A DNA stretch of 64,000 nucleotides from Neostapfia colusana (Eukaryota; Streptophyta; Magnoliopsida; Poales; Poaceae): assembly GCA_030760725.1 (NCBI GenBank), contig JASWHV010000008.1, positions 54,287,671 through 54,351,670 of the forward strand, in the 5' to 3' direction. A program made the position numbers and the translations under genes. The notes beneath the pieces are model-generated. The model was not told the origin of the DNA. It did no database searches and saw only the letters and a list, made by a program, of their open reading frames with translations. Of this stretch, positions 36,064-48,815 are shown piece by piece; within the stretch, counting starts at the first letter, position 1; each line of letters opens with the position of its first letter.

Positions 36064-39000
36064 ATGGTGCGGACACGTTCAACGCAAGAGGAGGGAGGTC
36101 CGAGTCAAGTTCGTGGTGATGAGTCTCCACCTCCGGAGCAGACCACGACGCAGCAGCAACTACCTCCTTCACCGCCAGAACTTCCAAGGAATCTTGCGGA
36201 GGTTCTCGCTGCAGTGCTCGGCTCGCGCGACGAGCAAACCGAGTTACTGCGGATGTTGGTGCAGCAGAATGCGTCCCATCAGGGAGGACGCCAAGACAAT
36301 GGGCAACGCCAGCCCCAACAAAGCTCGTATTCATAATTCATGGCAACCCATCCACCGGTCTTCACGGAGGCCGAAGAACCTTTGGAGGCGGACTGCTTTA
36401 TCCGCACTCTGGAGGCAAAGTTCGGGCTGCTACGATGCACCGAACATCAGAAGGTGCTGTACGCAGCGCAACAGCTTCAAGGAGAAGCCGGTACCTGGTG
36501 GGCGAACTACACTGCCTCCTTACCGGCTGGCCATGCCGTCACATGGACGGAGTTCCGGGAGGCGTTCCGCGCCTATCACATACCTCCCGGTGTGATGGAG
36601 ATGAAGCTCCAGGAGTTCCTGGCGCTACGGCAAGGCGATAGGAGTGCTCATGAGTACTCCAGGTTATTCAACCGGCTGGCGCAGTATGCGCCAGGATTTG
36701 TGGGCACGGAAGACAACAAGCGCAATGCGTTCTTCCGGGGCCTGAACTCCAAGATGAAGGTCCATCTTGCCCAGAGCAATCGCGGCACATTCAACGACCT
36801 AGTTAATGCCGCGATTCTACAGGAGAATGCTCAGCGCAAGCGCGGTTCTGACAAGAGGAAACGCAGCGCGCTGACGAGCAGCAGTGGTGGAACGCCACAG
36901 AAGTACCGCGTGGTATATCGTTCACCATCTGGTCAGAGATGGCAGCCACCGGCGCGACCGCCTCAGTTCCGCGGTCGACAATATAATGCGCCTGGCTTCT
37001 GACCGATGTATCCACCGCAGCAACAGCAGCAGCAAAGGATGGTCCCGCGTGCTCTTCAGTTTCAACAGCGTGCACCGGGATTTCGTCCTCAAGTCGGCGG
37101 GACCCCGACACCTTACACGTGCTACACGTGTGGCCGTGTCGGGCACATTTCAAGAGACTGCCCCGAGCCGCGACAGGGCAGGGGTGCAGCACCATATCAG
37201 GGTGCTAATCAGCCCCGCAATCAGCCCAAGAAACCAGCACCAAAACCCGGCAACGTCCACCACTTAGCTATCGAAGACGTACCGGAAGGCGAACCCGTCC
37301 TCGCGGGTACGTTCTCTTACCTGGATCATCCCGTAGTCATACATTTTGACTCCGGTGCCACCCATAATTTCATAAGTCAGTCTTATGTTATTAAATATCA
37401 ACTGCCTATCATTCCCACAAATAATTCATATTTGATATGTTCTCCGGGTGGGAAAATAACAGCTGATAAAATGGTCTATAGAGCACCATTACAGTTGGGT
37501 GGGAATCTATATCCGACTTCTCTAATCATGTTAGAGAGTCAAAAACCTGATGTCATTTTAGGAATGTCATGGCTACATCGCCATGGTGCTGTTCTTGACA
37601 TCATTCCACGTGTGGTTCGTTTAAACTCTCCACTTCATGAACCACATGTTCTTATTCTTGACCGTTTGGTTCAAGAAACCCAAGCCACATATAACACGGA
37701 AGCCACGAAACTTGAGGATATTCGTGTGGTCCGTGAATACCCGGATGTCTTTCCGGATGATCTTCTAGGCATGCCACCCGAAAGAGATGTCGAGTTCAAG
37801 ATTGAACTCAAACCTGGGACGACACCAATCTCACGGAGACCATATAAGATGGCTCCGAATGAGCTGGCTGAACTAAAGGAGCAGCTCAACGATTTGATGA
37901 AGAAGGGTTTCATTCGACCGAGTTCCTCGCCATGGGGATGCTCGGCGCTGTTTGTGAAGAAGAAGGATGAAACCTTGAGGTTGTGTGTGGACTACCGACC
38001 TCTCAACGCCATCACCATCAAGAATAAATATCCACTGCCCCGCATCGATATTCTCTTCGATCAACTTGTGGGTGCGAGTGTATTTTCTAAGATGGATCTT
38101 CGCTCAGGTTATCATCAAATCAAGATCCGAGTGGAAGATATTCCAAAGACGGCCTTCTCGACGAGATATGGGTTGTATGAATACCTCGTCATGTCCTTTG
38201 GTCTCACCAACGCCCCGGCACACTTCATGTATCTCATGAACTCAGTGTTCATGCCGGAGTTGGACAAGTTTGTGGTGGTGTTCATAGACGACATCTTGGT
38301 TTACTCCAAGACTGAAGAAGAACACGCCAAACACTTGCATATCGTACTTCAGCGATTAAGAGACCATAAGCTTTATGCTAAGTTCAGCAAGTGCGAGTTT
38401 TGGATCAGCCAAGTGCCATTCCTTGGTCACATTATTTCTGCAGAAGGCATTGCAGTTGATCCAAGCAAAATTGAACAAGTGCTGAAATGGAAGTCGCCCA
38501 CATCAGTCCATGAAGTCAGGAGTTTCCTCGGGTTAGCAGGATATTATCGGAGATTCATACCAAATTTCTCCAAGCTTGCTAAGCCGATGACTGAACTGTT
38601 GAAAAAGGGGATCAAATATGTTTGGAGCTCAGCATGTGAAGAAGCTTTCCAAGCATTAGTGAAGCATCTTACAACAGCCCCGGTGTTAGCTCAACCGGAT
38701 ACAACCAAGCCCTTTGACGTATATTGTGATGCGTCTGGCATCGGGCTTGGCTGTGTATTGATGCAAGGAGGAAGAGTGGTCGCCTATGGCTCACGTCAAC
38801 TTCGTAACCACGAGCAGCACTATCCGACTCATGATCTTGAGCTCGCTGCTGTGGTATTGGCCTTGAAGATGTGGAGGCACTATTTGCTTGGGAACTTAGT
38901 GCACCTCTACACCGACCACAAAAGTCTGAAATATATATTCACTCAAAAGGAGTTGAATATGCGGCAACGGAGATGGCTAGAACTGATCAAAGACTATGAG

Positions 39001-40596
39001 ATCGAGATTCACTACCATCCCGGGAAGGCAAACGTGGTTGCCGATGCCTTAAGCCGCAAATCCCATGTCAACAGTCTGTCCATCACCCCACTTGAAGAGG
39101 AGGAGCCGAGTCTGTACTTGGTTCCATATGGGGCATTATATAATCTTGCTCTCATCCCAACCATAAGAGAGGAGATTATGGAAGCTCAGAAGAAAGACAT
39201 GGGAATGTCGCACATTCGGAGAAGGATGGAGAATGGCGAAATGAAGTGCTTCCGAAGAGATGAACACGACACTGTATGGTTTAAAGACCGTATAGTGGTA
39301 CCCCGTGACATGAAGCTTCGGAAGAAAATCTTGGACGAGACTCATTTGTCCAAGTATTCTATTCATCCGGGCAGCAACAAGATGTACCAGGATCTGAAAA
39401 CAAGGTTTTGGTGGACGCGGATGAAAAGAGAAATTGCAAAGTACGTATCCAAATGTGATACGTGTCGGCGGTTGAAAGCCGACCATATGCGTAACGCCGG
39501 ACAGCTGCAACCGTTGAACATTCTGGCGTGGAAGTGGGAGGATATCAGCATGGACTTCATAGTCGGGTTACCTCTCACGTCTCACAAGCATGACTCGATT
39601 GGGTGATAGTCGATCGACTAACCAAGTCGGCTCATTTTATCCCCGTACATACGAAGTACGTGGCCAAGCAATATGCGGAGCTGTACATTGCAAAGATCTT
39701 ATGTTTGCACGGTGTTCCCCGCTCCATCATCTCAGATCGCGGTGCGCTGTTCGTCTCTCGGTTTTGGGAACAGCTGCACGCATCACTGGGAACCAAACTG
39801 ATCCGAAGCTCCGCGTATCACCCGCAGACAGATGGTCAAACTGAACGGGTGAATCAAGTGCTTGAAGACATGCTACGCGCTTGTGCCATTCACCACGGCA
39901 AGAGTTGGGACGATCATTTGCCGTTGGCGGAGTTTTCTTACAACAATGGCTATCAAGCTAGCATCAAGATGGCGCCGTATGAAGCTCTCTACGGCCAGAA
40001 ATGTCGCACACCTCTCAACTGGTGCGAGTCCGGCGAGCGAGTCATCTACGGCATTGAACTTGTGAATGAAGCTGAAGAACGAGTGCGAATGATACAAGCC
40101 AATCTTAGCTCAATCTCGTCAGAAGAGCTATGTGGATAAGAGACGCCGCCCTCTCCACTTCGACATTGGGGACCATGTTTATGTCCGTGTGTCTCCGATG
40201 AAGGGAGTTCACCGTTTCGGAGTGAAGGGTAAACTTGCGCCACAATTCATTGGCCCGTTCGTCGTCATTGAAAGATGCGGACCCGTGGCCTATCGCCTAG
40301 AGTTACCAGCGTCGCTCGCAGGCATTCACAACGTCTTCCACATGTCTCAGCTGAGAAAGTGCCTCAAGCCCTCGGCTGAAGTCCGCACAGAAGACATAGA
40401 AGTTCTTCAACCGGACCTCACGTACACGGAGTATCCAATCCGGATTATCGATGAAAAGACTCGTGCCACAAGAAACCGAACCTTATGGTTCTACAAGGTC
40501 TTGTGGAGTAACCATACCGCTGATGAGGCGACATGGGAAAGCGAAGATTATCTACACACAAATTATCCGGACTTGCTATCATCATATACCCGGTAA
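36064..40596 (+). pseudogene. Element D gag-pol polyprotein, broken at four points
   Basis: This is a Tekay/Del gag-pol with the same domain order as F. The ATG lies one base after GAATGCAG. An in-frame TAA at 36334-36336 stands where F has an Asp codon. TGA at 37000-37002 comes before the Gln-rich linker and was probably CGA. The CCHC knuckle is near 37120-37161, DSGATHN protease near 37350 and reverse transcriptase FIDD at 38281-38292. A one-base loss at about 39598-39601 shifts the frame before the integrase core, and a second small deletion at about 40105 shifts it after the core. The frame then runs through the GPF motif and chromodomain to 40596. The longest open piece (37006-39606) covers zinc knuckle to the integrase zinc region. 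Confidence 0.9.
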
Positions 40597-40624
40597 AGTT
40601 TTCCCCACTTTGCTTTTCCTTTGG

Positions 40625-40660
40625 AATCTCGGGACGAGATTCTTTTTAAGGGGGGAGGGA
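40625..40660 (+). other. Element D hairpin and polypurine tract
   Basis: The inverted repeat AATCTCGGGACGAGATT (40625-40641) is followed by TTTTTAAGGGGGGAGGGA up to the 3' LTR start. Confidence 0.8.
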
Positions 40661-43600
40661 TGTAAAATCCCCAAAAGTGGTAGCAAGAAAATTCAGCTCA
40701 TATACACTTATGAAAAATGAGGGGAATTAAAACTTTGAATTATAATAAGTGTGAGTTCAAAGTGAGGGTTTAGACTTCCCAAAACTTCCAAACATGGAGA
40801 TCTAAATGCACAACTTGGATCTTTATAGTCCAAATATTCAACCTTCCAAATTTCAGCTCATTTGGAGGAGTTTTAATATTTGTTTGGGATTAAAAGGAGA
40901 AGCCCCCTAATCTGAATTTCAAATTCAGTTTCAAATTCCAATTCCCTCAATTTGAAAATTGGGTTTCACAAATGTGTTCTCCACCTTTGAATGAGCAGCC
41001 ATGCCAAAAGTTGGAAATTTTGGAGCTGGTTTGCTATATTTTTGAGGCAATACAAGGTGGAGAATTCAAATTCATTTTTCAAATTCAAATGATCAAACCA
41101 CATCCAAATTTCACACCCGAATTCAAACTATTTGAATTCAGCAAATTCAAACTATGACTTGGGGTTGAAGTCAAGTCTTTAATGTTGAGTTGCTGGTGGG
41201 AAAATATCAGAAAAAGTTGATTAAACAAAGAGGGGAGGTGGGGCCCATTTGTCAGCCACCCACTGGGGTTGCCGCCTCAGCCGACGGCGGTCGAACAGCG
41301 GGAGCGCGCCAGCTCCCGGTTGAACCCACGCCCGAGGGAGAGCCCGCGCCACCTCCTGCTGCCTCGGTGGCTCGGTTGGATCACGGCAAAGGGTACGCCG
41401 GAGCTGTTTTCCTTCTTCCCCTGCTATAACTCGCGCCTCCGACGTTTCTTCCGTCCAGAACACCGCCGCCGTTCTTTCCGATCGACAACAACCCTCCAAG
41501 CTCGATTGCTCGAGCGCTCCACAGCAAAGAGCATCGCCTGGACGTGCTCTAGCCCTTGCCAAAGCCCCTTTGAGGTTTGCCGGTCCAAACTGCTCGAGAA
41601 AACGCGGATTGGCGCCAAAGCTTCAAGGTGCCCGGACCTCGCTGTTTCGGCTCTCCGTCGACAGCAGCAACCGGCCACCCTCTCCCCCGACTTCCTATAC
41701 AAGAAAGGTGCGTGGACATGTCCTGGTCGTGTAGCCGGAGGCCGTTTAGCGTTTGCTAGGACCCGTAGCAAGAATTTCACCGTTTCCCCAAATGGTACAC
41801 CGACGGGTAGTGCGCGGTCTAGCCAAAAATTCATGGTACACGATCCTTTAGACCTCGAGTAAGGTTGCACAGAGCTTCTCTACTTCCTAGTGCCTCTCCT
41901 CGATGATGAACCAAGCAAAAACATCAAGAAACGAGGGAGCCCTAGCTATTTTCTTAGTCGCCGGTGCAAAAGCACCTCGGGTCGCCGTGGAGCCCTTGGT
42001 TGCCGGCAGTTTCACCGGCGGCCAGGACCCTTACGGGCTCCTACATCATTCACTGATGCTCTAGAGCCCAAGAATCGATCGAATGACAGAGGAATAAGGG
42101 TTCCCGACCTCGCCGGAGTTCAAAACTTTGCTGTCACCGGTGCGCGATGGTTTCCGGTGAGCCACGGCCGCCGGCGACCCTCCCACAGTGTTCAGCGCGG
42201 TTAAAAATGGGGGAGCGGCGAGTTTGACGAAGTTTGGACCACGGGAACCCCGTCCCGGCGAGCCTCGCCGGCGTGCGCCGCCGCGGGAGGCGGGGGCAGC
42301 GCGAGGAAGACGAAGGAGGGCCGGGTCCCACGGGTCAGCCTCCGGGTTCGCGCGAGGATCGGTTTGTGGTGCCGGATCTGGTGCGGCTGCGTGGGAATAA
42401 ACCCGTAGCCCCCGGTGTTGCCGAAATCTGACTGGTCCGACTTAAAACAGTGGGCCCAGCCCAATTATTTGAAGTTTCTATTAGAGAAATAATTCCAGAA
42501 TTTAGCTGATCTTTGCAAGCCCATAACTTTGTGTAGAAAACTCCAAAAAGAGTGAGACCAATTTTGTTGGATTCCTCATGAGGAGTACTTCACAGAGAGA
42601 CCAATTTTTGGCTATGAAAATGCCCAGGAATTTCTGTAGAATTGTTTTTGTAAATCCTTTAGGGATTTATTACAGCAGCAATTCTTTATGAAATATTCCC
42701 AAATTTGGGCAGCAAATCCTCTTCATAGATACTGATCTCCAGTAAAAAATTGGGCTTCATTGGAGTTAATTTGCTGGGTCAAATTGCCTTCCCAAGTTCA
42801 ACCTTTATTTGGAAATTCAAATTTAAACAGAAGCTTTTTCAGAACTCCTGTTTAAGTTCAAAAATTCATATCTCTCTGATGGTAGCTCCAAAAATGGTGA
42901 AACAAATTTTATTAGAACCATGGAGACTTACCCTAATCAGATCTTCCACCATTAGCTATGTAAAGCTCCTGATTTGGGCTCAAAATTCAGATAAGCATTG
43001 TACTTGTAGGAATTTTAAAGACTTCATTATGCAATGACATGTCTCCAAATTTGGCTCAAGTCATCCTTAGAGAGTCTAGTATCCACTGTAAAAATCCCAA
43101 AGCCAATTAAGGATTTTAAATAGCAGTAGCTATGAGTAGAAGTCCAATTCTTATAAATCCTTAATACTTATACATGTATTTTATTACATTTCATAATAGT
43201 GACCGAAGTTGAGGATACGCCGGAGCCCTTGGACGTCCTCCCACCTGAAGCTGACTTTCCGTTTAACTCGCAACCAGGCAAGCCCCGGTTTGCACTTAAC
43301 TACCTTTTATAAAGTTTTCATTTGTATCATTTATGTCTAGGTTGAATGTTTGCATTAGAGTTAGGGTGATTGAAACCCCACTTGCATAGCCTCTTAAAAT
43401 CCTATGGTGGGTTGGGTAGTTTACAAACTCGACGAGTAGAGAATGCCATGCTAATGTATAGGATCCCCTTAGAAGACGAGTAGTTGGAAGCTACTCGCGA
43501 GATAGTACTTATCACACGGGAAGAAAAGAGGTAGATAATGGCTTAAGTTATGAAAATGAGACCCAGCAGGGGGGATAGGAAGCAGTGAGCAGAGGTCTCA

Positions 43601-44705
43601 CATGCGTAGCCCTGTTGGTGTCGGTTGAGGACCGTCCGTGTGCGGCCCTGCTGGACAAGTATCGAACAGTACCGGATGCATACTGGCATATGGGAACCAG
43701 GAAACCGATGTAATTGGTTAACCTGGGTGTCGAGGCTTACCCAACCGTAAATAGGAGTGGGTTGAGGGTAGCAAGGTGTAAATCTGCCGGTGGGCACAGT
43801 CACGCTCCACGCGGGGACCTCCTACCCGTTACGGATGGACCGGTTCAGCATTTGGGTTGCCTTTGAAAGGTTGTTGCATACAATAGTGTAGGAAGGGGTG
43901 TGGAATCACGCTTCTGAAAGTGGATGTATGTGACGTGTTATCCGGGTGTGTCTTGATTGCAATCACCGTCCCTCGCGGTTATTTGAGTACCCGCTTGTTC
44001 ACTGCGCTGTGACGTAGTAAGAAGTGAAATAAGCCAACTGAAAATTCTGTATTGATCTTAATGTCTTGAATACCTTGATTGCTGTAGATATAGAGCTAAT
44101 TAAGTTTACATTCCACTTTGGGCATCACCACATCGGAGGAAAGCGTTTCTTGTTTGATTGTGGACTTCCGATGTGAGGGCTGCCTAAGGCACATGAATCT
44201 GCTGCTATAAAACTGAAAGTAAGGACCAACTTATAGGCGTGTCTTTATTTCAAAGTCCTTTCCTATCTTACATACCCTTGCACGTAGAGTTTCATGCCTA
44301 GGGTTGACGGTTAAGACTTGCTGAGCCTTCGTGCTCACGGTTGCAATATTTGAGCTGTGTGCAGGTGAGAATTATGAGGAAGGTTCCGAGGACGAGGCGA
44401 TGCCCCCGTTGGGGTACACGGCCGAGCTAGAGCCATGCACGCCGCCGTGATCTCCCGTTCCATGCTGCTAGTGTGTAGCGTCCCCGGGCTGGACGGCTGC
44501 ACTTTTGCTTAGTTAGGGTTTGAGAGCAACTATGTATATAACTTCCGCTGTTAATTAGGTTTTGTAAAAGACTTCCGCTGTTTTATATCAAATAAAAGTT
44601 TATATGTTGTTCTTTATTCTTTTCGTGTGTGCTGTTGGGTGCCGCATTGCAACGGCACCACCCTATGCGATCTTGGAGTGGGTGAACCACGGGGTGGTCC
44701 CCACA
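40661..44705 (+). repeat. Element D 3' LTR
   Basis: This is the uninterrupted 4045-bp partner of the split 5' LTR. It shows the empty site of E (GCCCT, 43225-43229). It ends CCACA and is followed by the target duplication ACTCG (44706-44710). Confidence 0.95.
43200..44450 (+). other. Acidic two-exon module in element D 3' LTR
   Basis: The first exon is 43200-43277 (78 bp) after ATAATAG. The donor is AG|GCAAGC, the intron 43278-44364 (1087 bp), and the last exon 44365-44450 (86 bp), ending in TGA. The encoded peptide is rich in Glu, Asp and Pro and ends CTPP. Confidence 0.5.
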
Positions 44706-44710
44706 ACTCG

Positions 44711-47393
44711 TGGGCGTAGACTAAGCATCAAGTGCACGTTCAGCCCTTGAACGTGTCCTTGCTAGCACACACGCACACTAACTCTGCGGCGTGCACGACT
44801 CCCACTCGACGGGGTTCCCCTCCTGGGGTTCCGTCTCCTCTTCGGGAGTTCCTTCCTCATAGAACCCTGCAAAAGCTTCAAACACAAGCAGTGAGCACGA
44901 AGGCTCAGCAAGTCTGACCCGTCTCACCTAAACATGGAACTTCTACATGAGGGTTGATGGGTACATGAGGTAAAATCATTTGCAAAGGACTCGCCTAATT
45001 AGTAGAACCTTACTTTCAAGTTTTAGCAGCAGGTTTTGGAGAACCTTATGCTAAGGCACATGAGAGAGCCGCAATCAAACAAGAAACACATTTCTCTCAT
45101 GTACTTTGCCCAAAGTTGAAATGAACTTTAGTTGGCTCTAAACTACAGCAAGTCATTAGCAATCAAGTCCATCTTTCAATCAGCAACATTTTAACATGTA
45201 ACTAGCCTGTTCTTTTTACGTCATGGTACAGTGAACAAGTGGTACTCACTTACCATGAGGGACGGCGATTATAATCAATTTACACCTGCAGGGTTACCCG
45301 AACAACCCGTCACGTACGCCCGTACTCGATGTTGCCTACAACAACCATCACGGACGCCGTACGCAACTACCTTTCTCTCGTCAGCCAAATATTGAACCGG
45401 TCCCATCGTACCGAGCAAGAGGTCTCTGCATGTGCATCTCAGTGCCGCCAGCCGATTTACACCTCAAGCTCTCAACCTACCCTCTGAACGACGGGCAATG
45501 CCTCAATACCCAGCTACCCGAGTTATATCGGTTTCCTGGTTCCCATATAGCCGGTAGGTCTTCGGTACTGTTGTAGCTTGTTCAACAGGCCCACACACGG
45601 CTCGGTCCTCAATCGACACAAGCGGAGCTACAGCACACAGGCCCCAAAGTCCTGCTGCCCTTACCCTCCGCTCGGTCTCATTTACTTGCCATGTGTTTCA
45701 TGTGCTATCACTACCCGAGTCGAGTGCCTCTAGCCTATGCTCGCGAGTAGTTCCAACTACTCGACTTGTACCAAATCCTACTCTATCATAGCAATGCAGT
45801 AGCTAACGGGGTTTGCAATCCTAAACCCAACCCATGGTTCTCTTGGCTATGCAGTGGGGTTTCCAAACAAGACTCTAATGCAAAGAATAAAGTAATCAAG
45901 TATGTGCTCAAAACAATAAAAAATTGTAAAAACGGTTAATGCAAACCGGAGCTTGCCTTGCTGCTCTTGGTCGTAGGCTAGCTGCTCCTCCGGAGTAACG
46001 AATTCTAGGACTTCGGGTTCCTCCTCGACCTTAGCGACTACATGATAAAAGCAATACATGTATTAATTTAAATGCAGTTGTATTTACTTTTAATCTTGTG
46101 AAGTCTATGACTCTTACTAGACAAGCCCAATGACTGTGAAACTCTTACTGTGGCTTGTTTACAACCTAAACAGAGACTTGGTCAAGTTTTAGTTGCAGCA
46201 AAGCTCATTTGAGCCCTCCACAATTAATTATTTACTCGACCTTAATTGGCACTCTTAGGGTGTTCTAGGGATTTTTATGAAACAAACTATGACTTTCTGA
46301 AAACTAGATTTTAAGAGGGTTCTAATGGAGTTGGTCTCACTTAATTTGAAGGTTCCTAGCTAAAGATATGAGCTAAACAATTTCAGAGAAAATTCTGAAA
46401 ATGTTTCTGAACATTTTCTATTTTCTCTGGAACAGTTTCACTAATCACACCATTAGGTGGATCAAATGAGCTCCAATGGGTCTGAAATTTTTATGGTATT
46501 TCAGGGATAGTTTGGTGAACATCCCAGCAAAATTTCAGGATTTTCCTCCAAAGGATTCTCCAGTTAGAATTCCAACAAGTTTAAAACTTGAGGAATTAAT
46601 TCTGGAGAAATAAGGAATTTCATGAAGTGAAACTTGATTTGCTGGAAAGTACTCAGAGAGCTGAATCCAACAAAATTTGGTTCACTCGATTTGGAGCTTT
46701 CTAGCCAAAGTTATGAGGATTTGAAGTTTGGAAGAATTCTGAAAATCGGGAAAAGTTTAAATCTCGCGGGGGCCCGTGGGGACACGTGTTGAGCGCGGAG
46801 GTGTCCGGCACACCGGAGCTCACAGGGTATTTGCGCGCCAGTACAGCCGATCTCGGCTACACCCGATCCCGATTTAAATTCTTCAGCCGCTGACACGTGG
46901 GCCAGCCGGCTTCGTCTTCCTCCCGCCGCTCTCTCGCGCCCGCGCCGCTGACCTCGCCGGAGCAGACTCGGAGCTCGCCGGCTCGCCGCTGCCGGACCTC
47001 CCATGGTATGAAACTCACCGCCAAGGGGTCGTCGACGTCGAGGAACACGTCGGTGGTGTCAGGTCAGGCTGGGGGTGACCGGAAATAGCCCGGCGACGTG
47101 CCGCGGCCTCGGTTGAGGTTCGGCGTCGTCGACCGTGGGTTCTAACCCACCAACACCTTGAACAAACGGTCCTACAGCATCAGTGTACCTCTAGGAAGCT
47201 CGACAAGGTGTCAAAAGGGTTCAGGGATGGCGGCAAGTCGGTCGGTACCGTGTGACCGATCGTGCCCGCCATGACCGCCCTTGATCGAGCTCGAAATTCG
47301 TCACTCCTAGACAGTTTCACGCCACGGATGCAGAAAAGAACTTGATCGCCGGCTAGTCCAGCGTCTATGTGCAAGATTTGATAACCTCCGAAA
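44711..47393 (-). repeat. Element C 5' LTR, segment 2
   Basis: This continues the 5' LTR of C after D and its target duplication, up to the insertion of F. The last five bases, CGAAA (47389-47393), are one copy of the target duplication of F. It matches 6177-8859 with about 2-3% divergence. Confidence 0.93.
44778..46037 (-). other. Acidic two-exon module in element C 5' LTR
   Basis: Exons are 45957-46037 (81 bp) and 44778-44866 (89 bp, ending in TAG), with a GC-AG intron of 1090 bp. Compared with the 3' LTR copy of C, this first exon has two residue changes (Glu/Lys and Asp/Glu) and no gap or stop. Confidence 0.5.
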
Positions 47394-48149
47394 TGTAAGG
47401 GCCTCAGTTTTTGACACTCATTTGCAGTGTTCATCACCACACCACACACCTCATTTGAGGAAAAATGATGAACACAAATAAAGAGCAAGTAACAATTATC
47501 AACATGCTCATTAGGGAACAAACTCACACATTGCAAAAGTGGTACTTCCCACATGTGATATAGATGGGCTGGACATATGAAAACTCCTACACTTTGCTAA
47601 GGATGTCCATGCCAAGTTCCACCCAAATTCAAAACCTTTTTGAGGTCATTTTGGGTATAGTTAGGAAGAGGGCAGTTTGAAACCATATTCAAATTCAAAC
47701 TGTTTTCACCCACTGAATTTAAAAGTGGAAGGCATATTCTTGCTCAGCACATTTTTGTGAGCTCACACACCAATTTTCACTCCATTTGGAGTTGATCTTG
47801 ACATGAGCTAAGGGGGAGAAATTCAAACTTTATTTGAATTTCAAACTGCACTTGTGCTGAAATTCATTCAAACCAAACCTCATTTGAACTTTGATCAATT
47901 CAAATGGCTCTTGGGTGAATAATTTGAATTGCCAAGGGTAGAATAGGGTTCACTGTTTACCACAGCTGTTAGGAATAAATTTCAGAGGTTAAAAGAGGAG
48001 TGGGACCCACATGTCAGCCTCAGCCTCAAAGCAAACCGACTGAACCACAGTTCAGTCGGTTCCCGGCTGTTGTGCGCGCGCGCCACCGAAGGGGGCAGCC
48101 GGCGCCAGCTCCTGCTGCGTGCCCCAAGCCGGAGACCGGCCGACCGGCC

Positions 48150-48157
48150 TATTTATT
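48150..48157 (+). promoter_or_regulatory. Element F TATA-like box
   Basis: TATTTATT in a GC-rich block is the best TATA candidate in this LTR. No initiator can be identified by eye. The 3' LTR copy is 11,387 bp downstream. Confidence 0.45.
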
Positions 48158-48713
48158 CCCTCCCCGGCGTGCTTCAGTCGCCATTCCCCGAGCTGCCGAC
48201 GTGCACGATCCATTTCTCCACTGCCATCACCGGCGCTCGAGTTCCTGCTTGATCAAGCCGATCGCAGCTCCCTCTTTCCATTCCAAGGTCCCAGCAAGGT
48301 ACTAGCAACCATCCTCCATCCTTCCCATTGATAGAAATCGATTGAAACCGAGTGATATCGGCTGTGCCGAAAGATCAAACTCGGAACTGGAAACCGCCGC
48401 ACCTCGGGCTCTCGTGGACAGCCCAACCTGGGCGTTGTCACGCCCGAGCCAAGGCACCCTTGGACGCGCAAGTGATCGGTGCTGCTCATCCCCGAGCCAC
48501 AGCTCGAGTGGTTGCTCACCGGCGGCGAATTTCCACTTTTCCCCTTTCTGTGTGCAGAACGACCCTCGGGTACGATTCTGTTTAATTCGTGCTCTAGAAA
48601 GGATTAGAGGGCCTCAGGCCACTCCCACACGAACTAGACACGGTGACGCACAAGTTGCCTTCACAACTCTGGGCCGGAGAACTTCTGTGCCCGGCGTAAT
48701 TCAAGGTCTACTA

Positions 48714-48815
48714 ATGGCGGAACGCACGGGGGGTATCGGGCGCACGGTGAGGACCTATTTCGGGCCTTCCCCGAGCTGCCCCGAGTTCATGTCGACCTTC
48801 TCTGAGGTCCACTGA
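48714..48815 (+). other. Small ORF in element F 5' LTR, 33 codons
   Basis: It starts ATGGCG, a favourable plant context, in the exon that would follow the acceptor at 48557, and ends SEVH before TGA. The start (MA), a GRTV/GHTV segment and the ending (EVH) match the C LTR version although the surrounding block is strongly diverged. A copy is at 60101-60202. Confidence 0.3.

Larger units (their letters stand above)
17599..44705 (+). mobile_element. Element D: Tekay/Del-type retrotransposon hosting E
   Basis: This is a complete element flanked by the 5-bp duplication ACTCG (17594-17598 and 44706-44710). The 5' LTR is split by E (17599-20165 and 33009-34483), the internal region is 34484-40660, and the 3' LTR is 40661-44705. 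I counted about 68 substitutions between LTRs over 4041 bp (about 1.7%). Gag-pol is broken by two stops and two frameshifts, and there is no ORF upstream of gag, unlike C, E and F. Confidence 0.95.

Noticed and set aside
48342..48815. A 157-codon reading frame, repeated at 59729-60202
   Set aside because: It runs through the predicted intron 1 acceptor at 48557 and its first half has no counterpart in the C LTRs. Only the last 33 codons show any conservation. The repeat is the second LTR.
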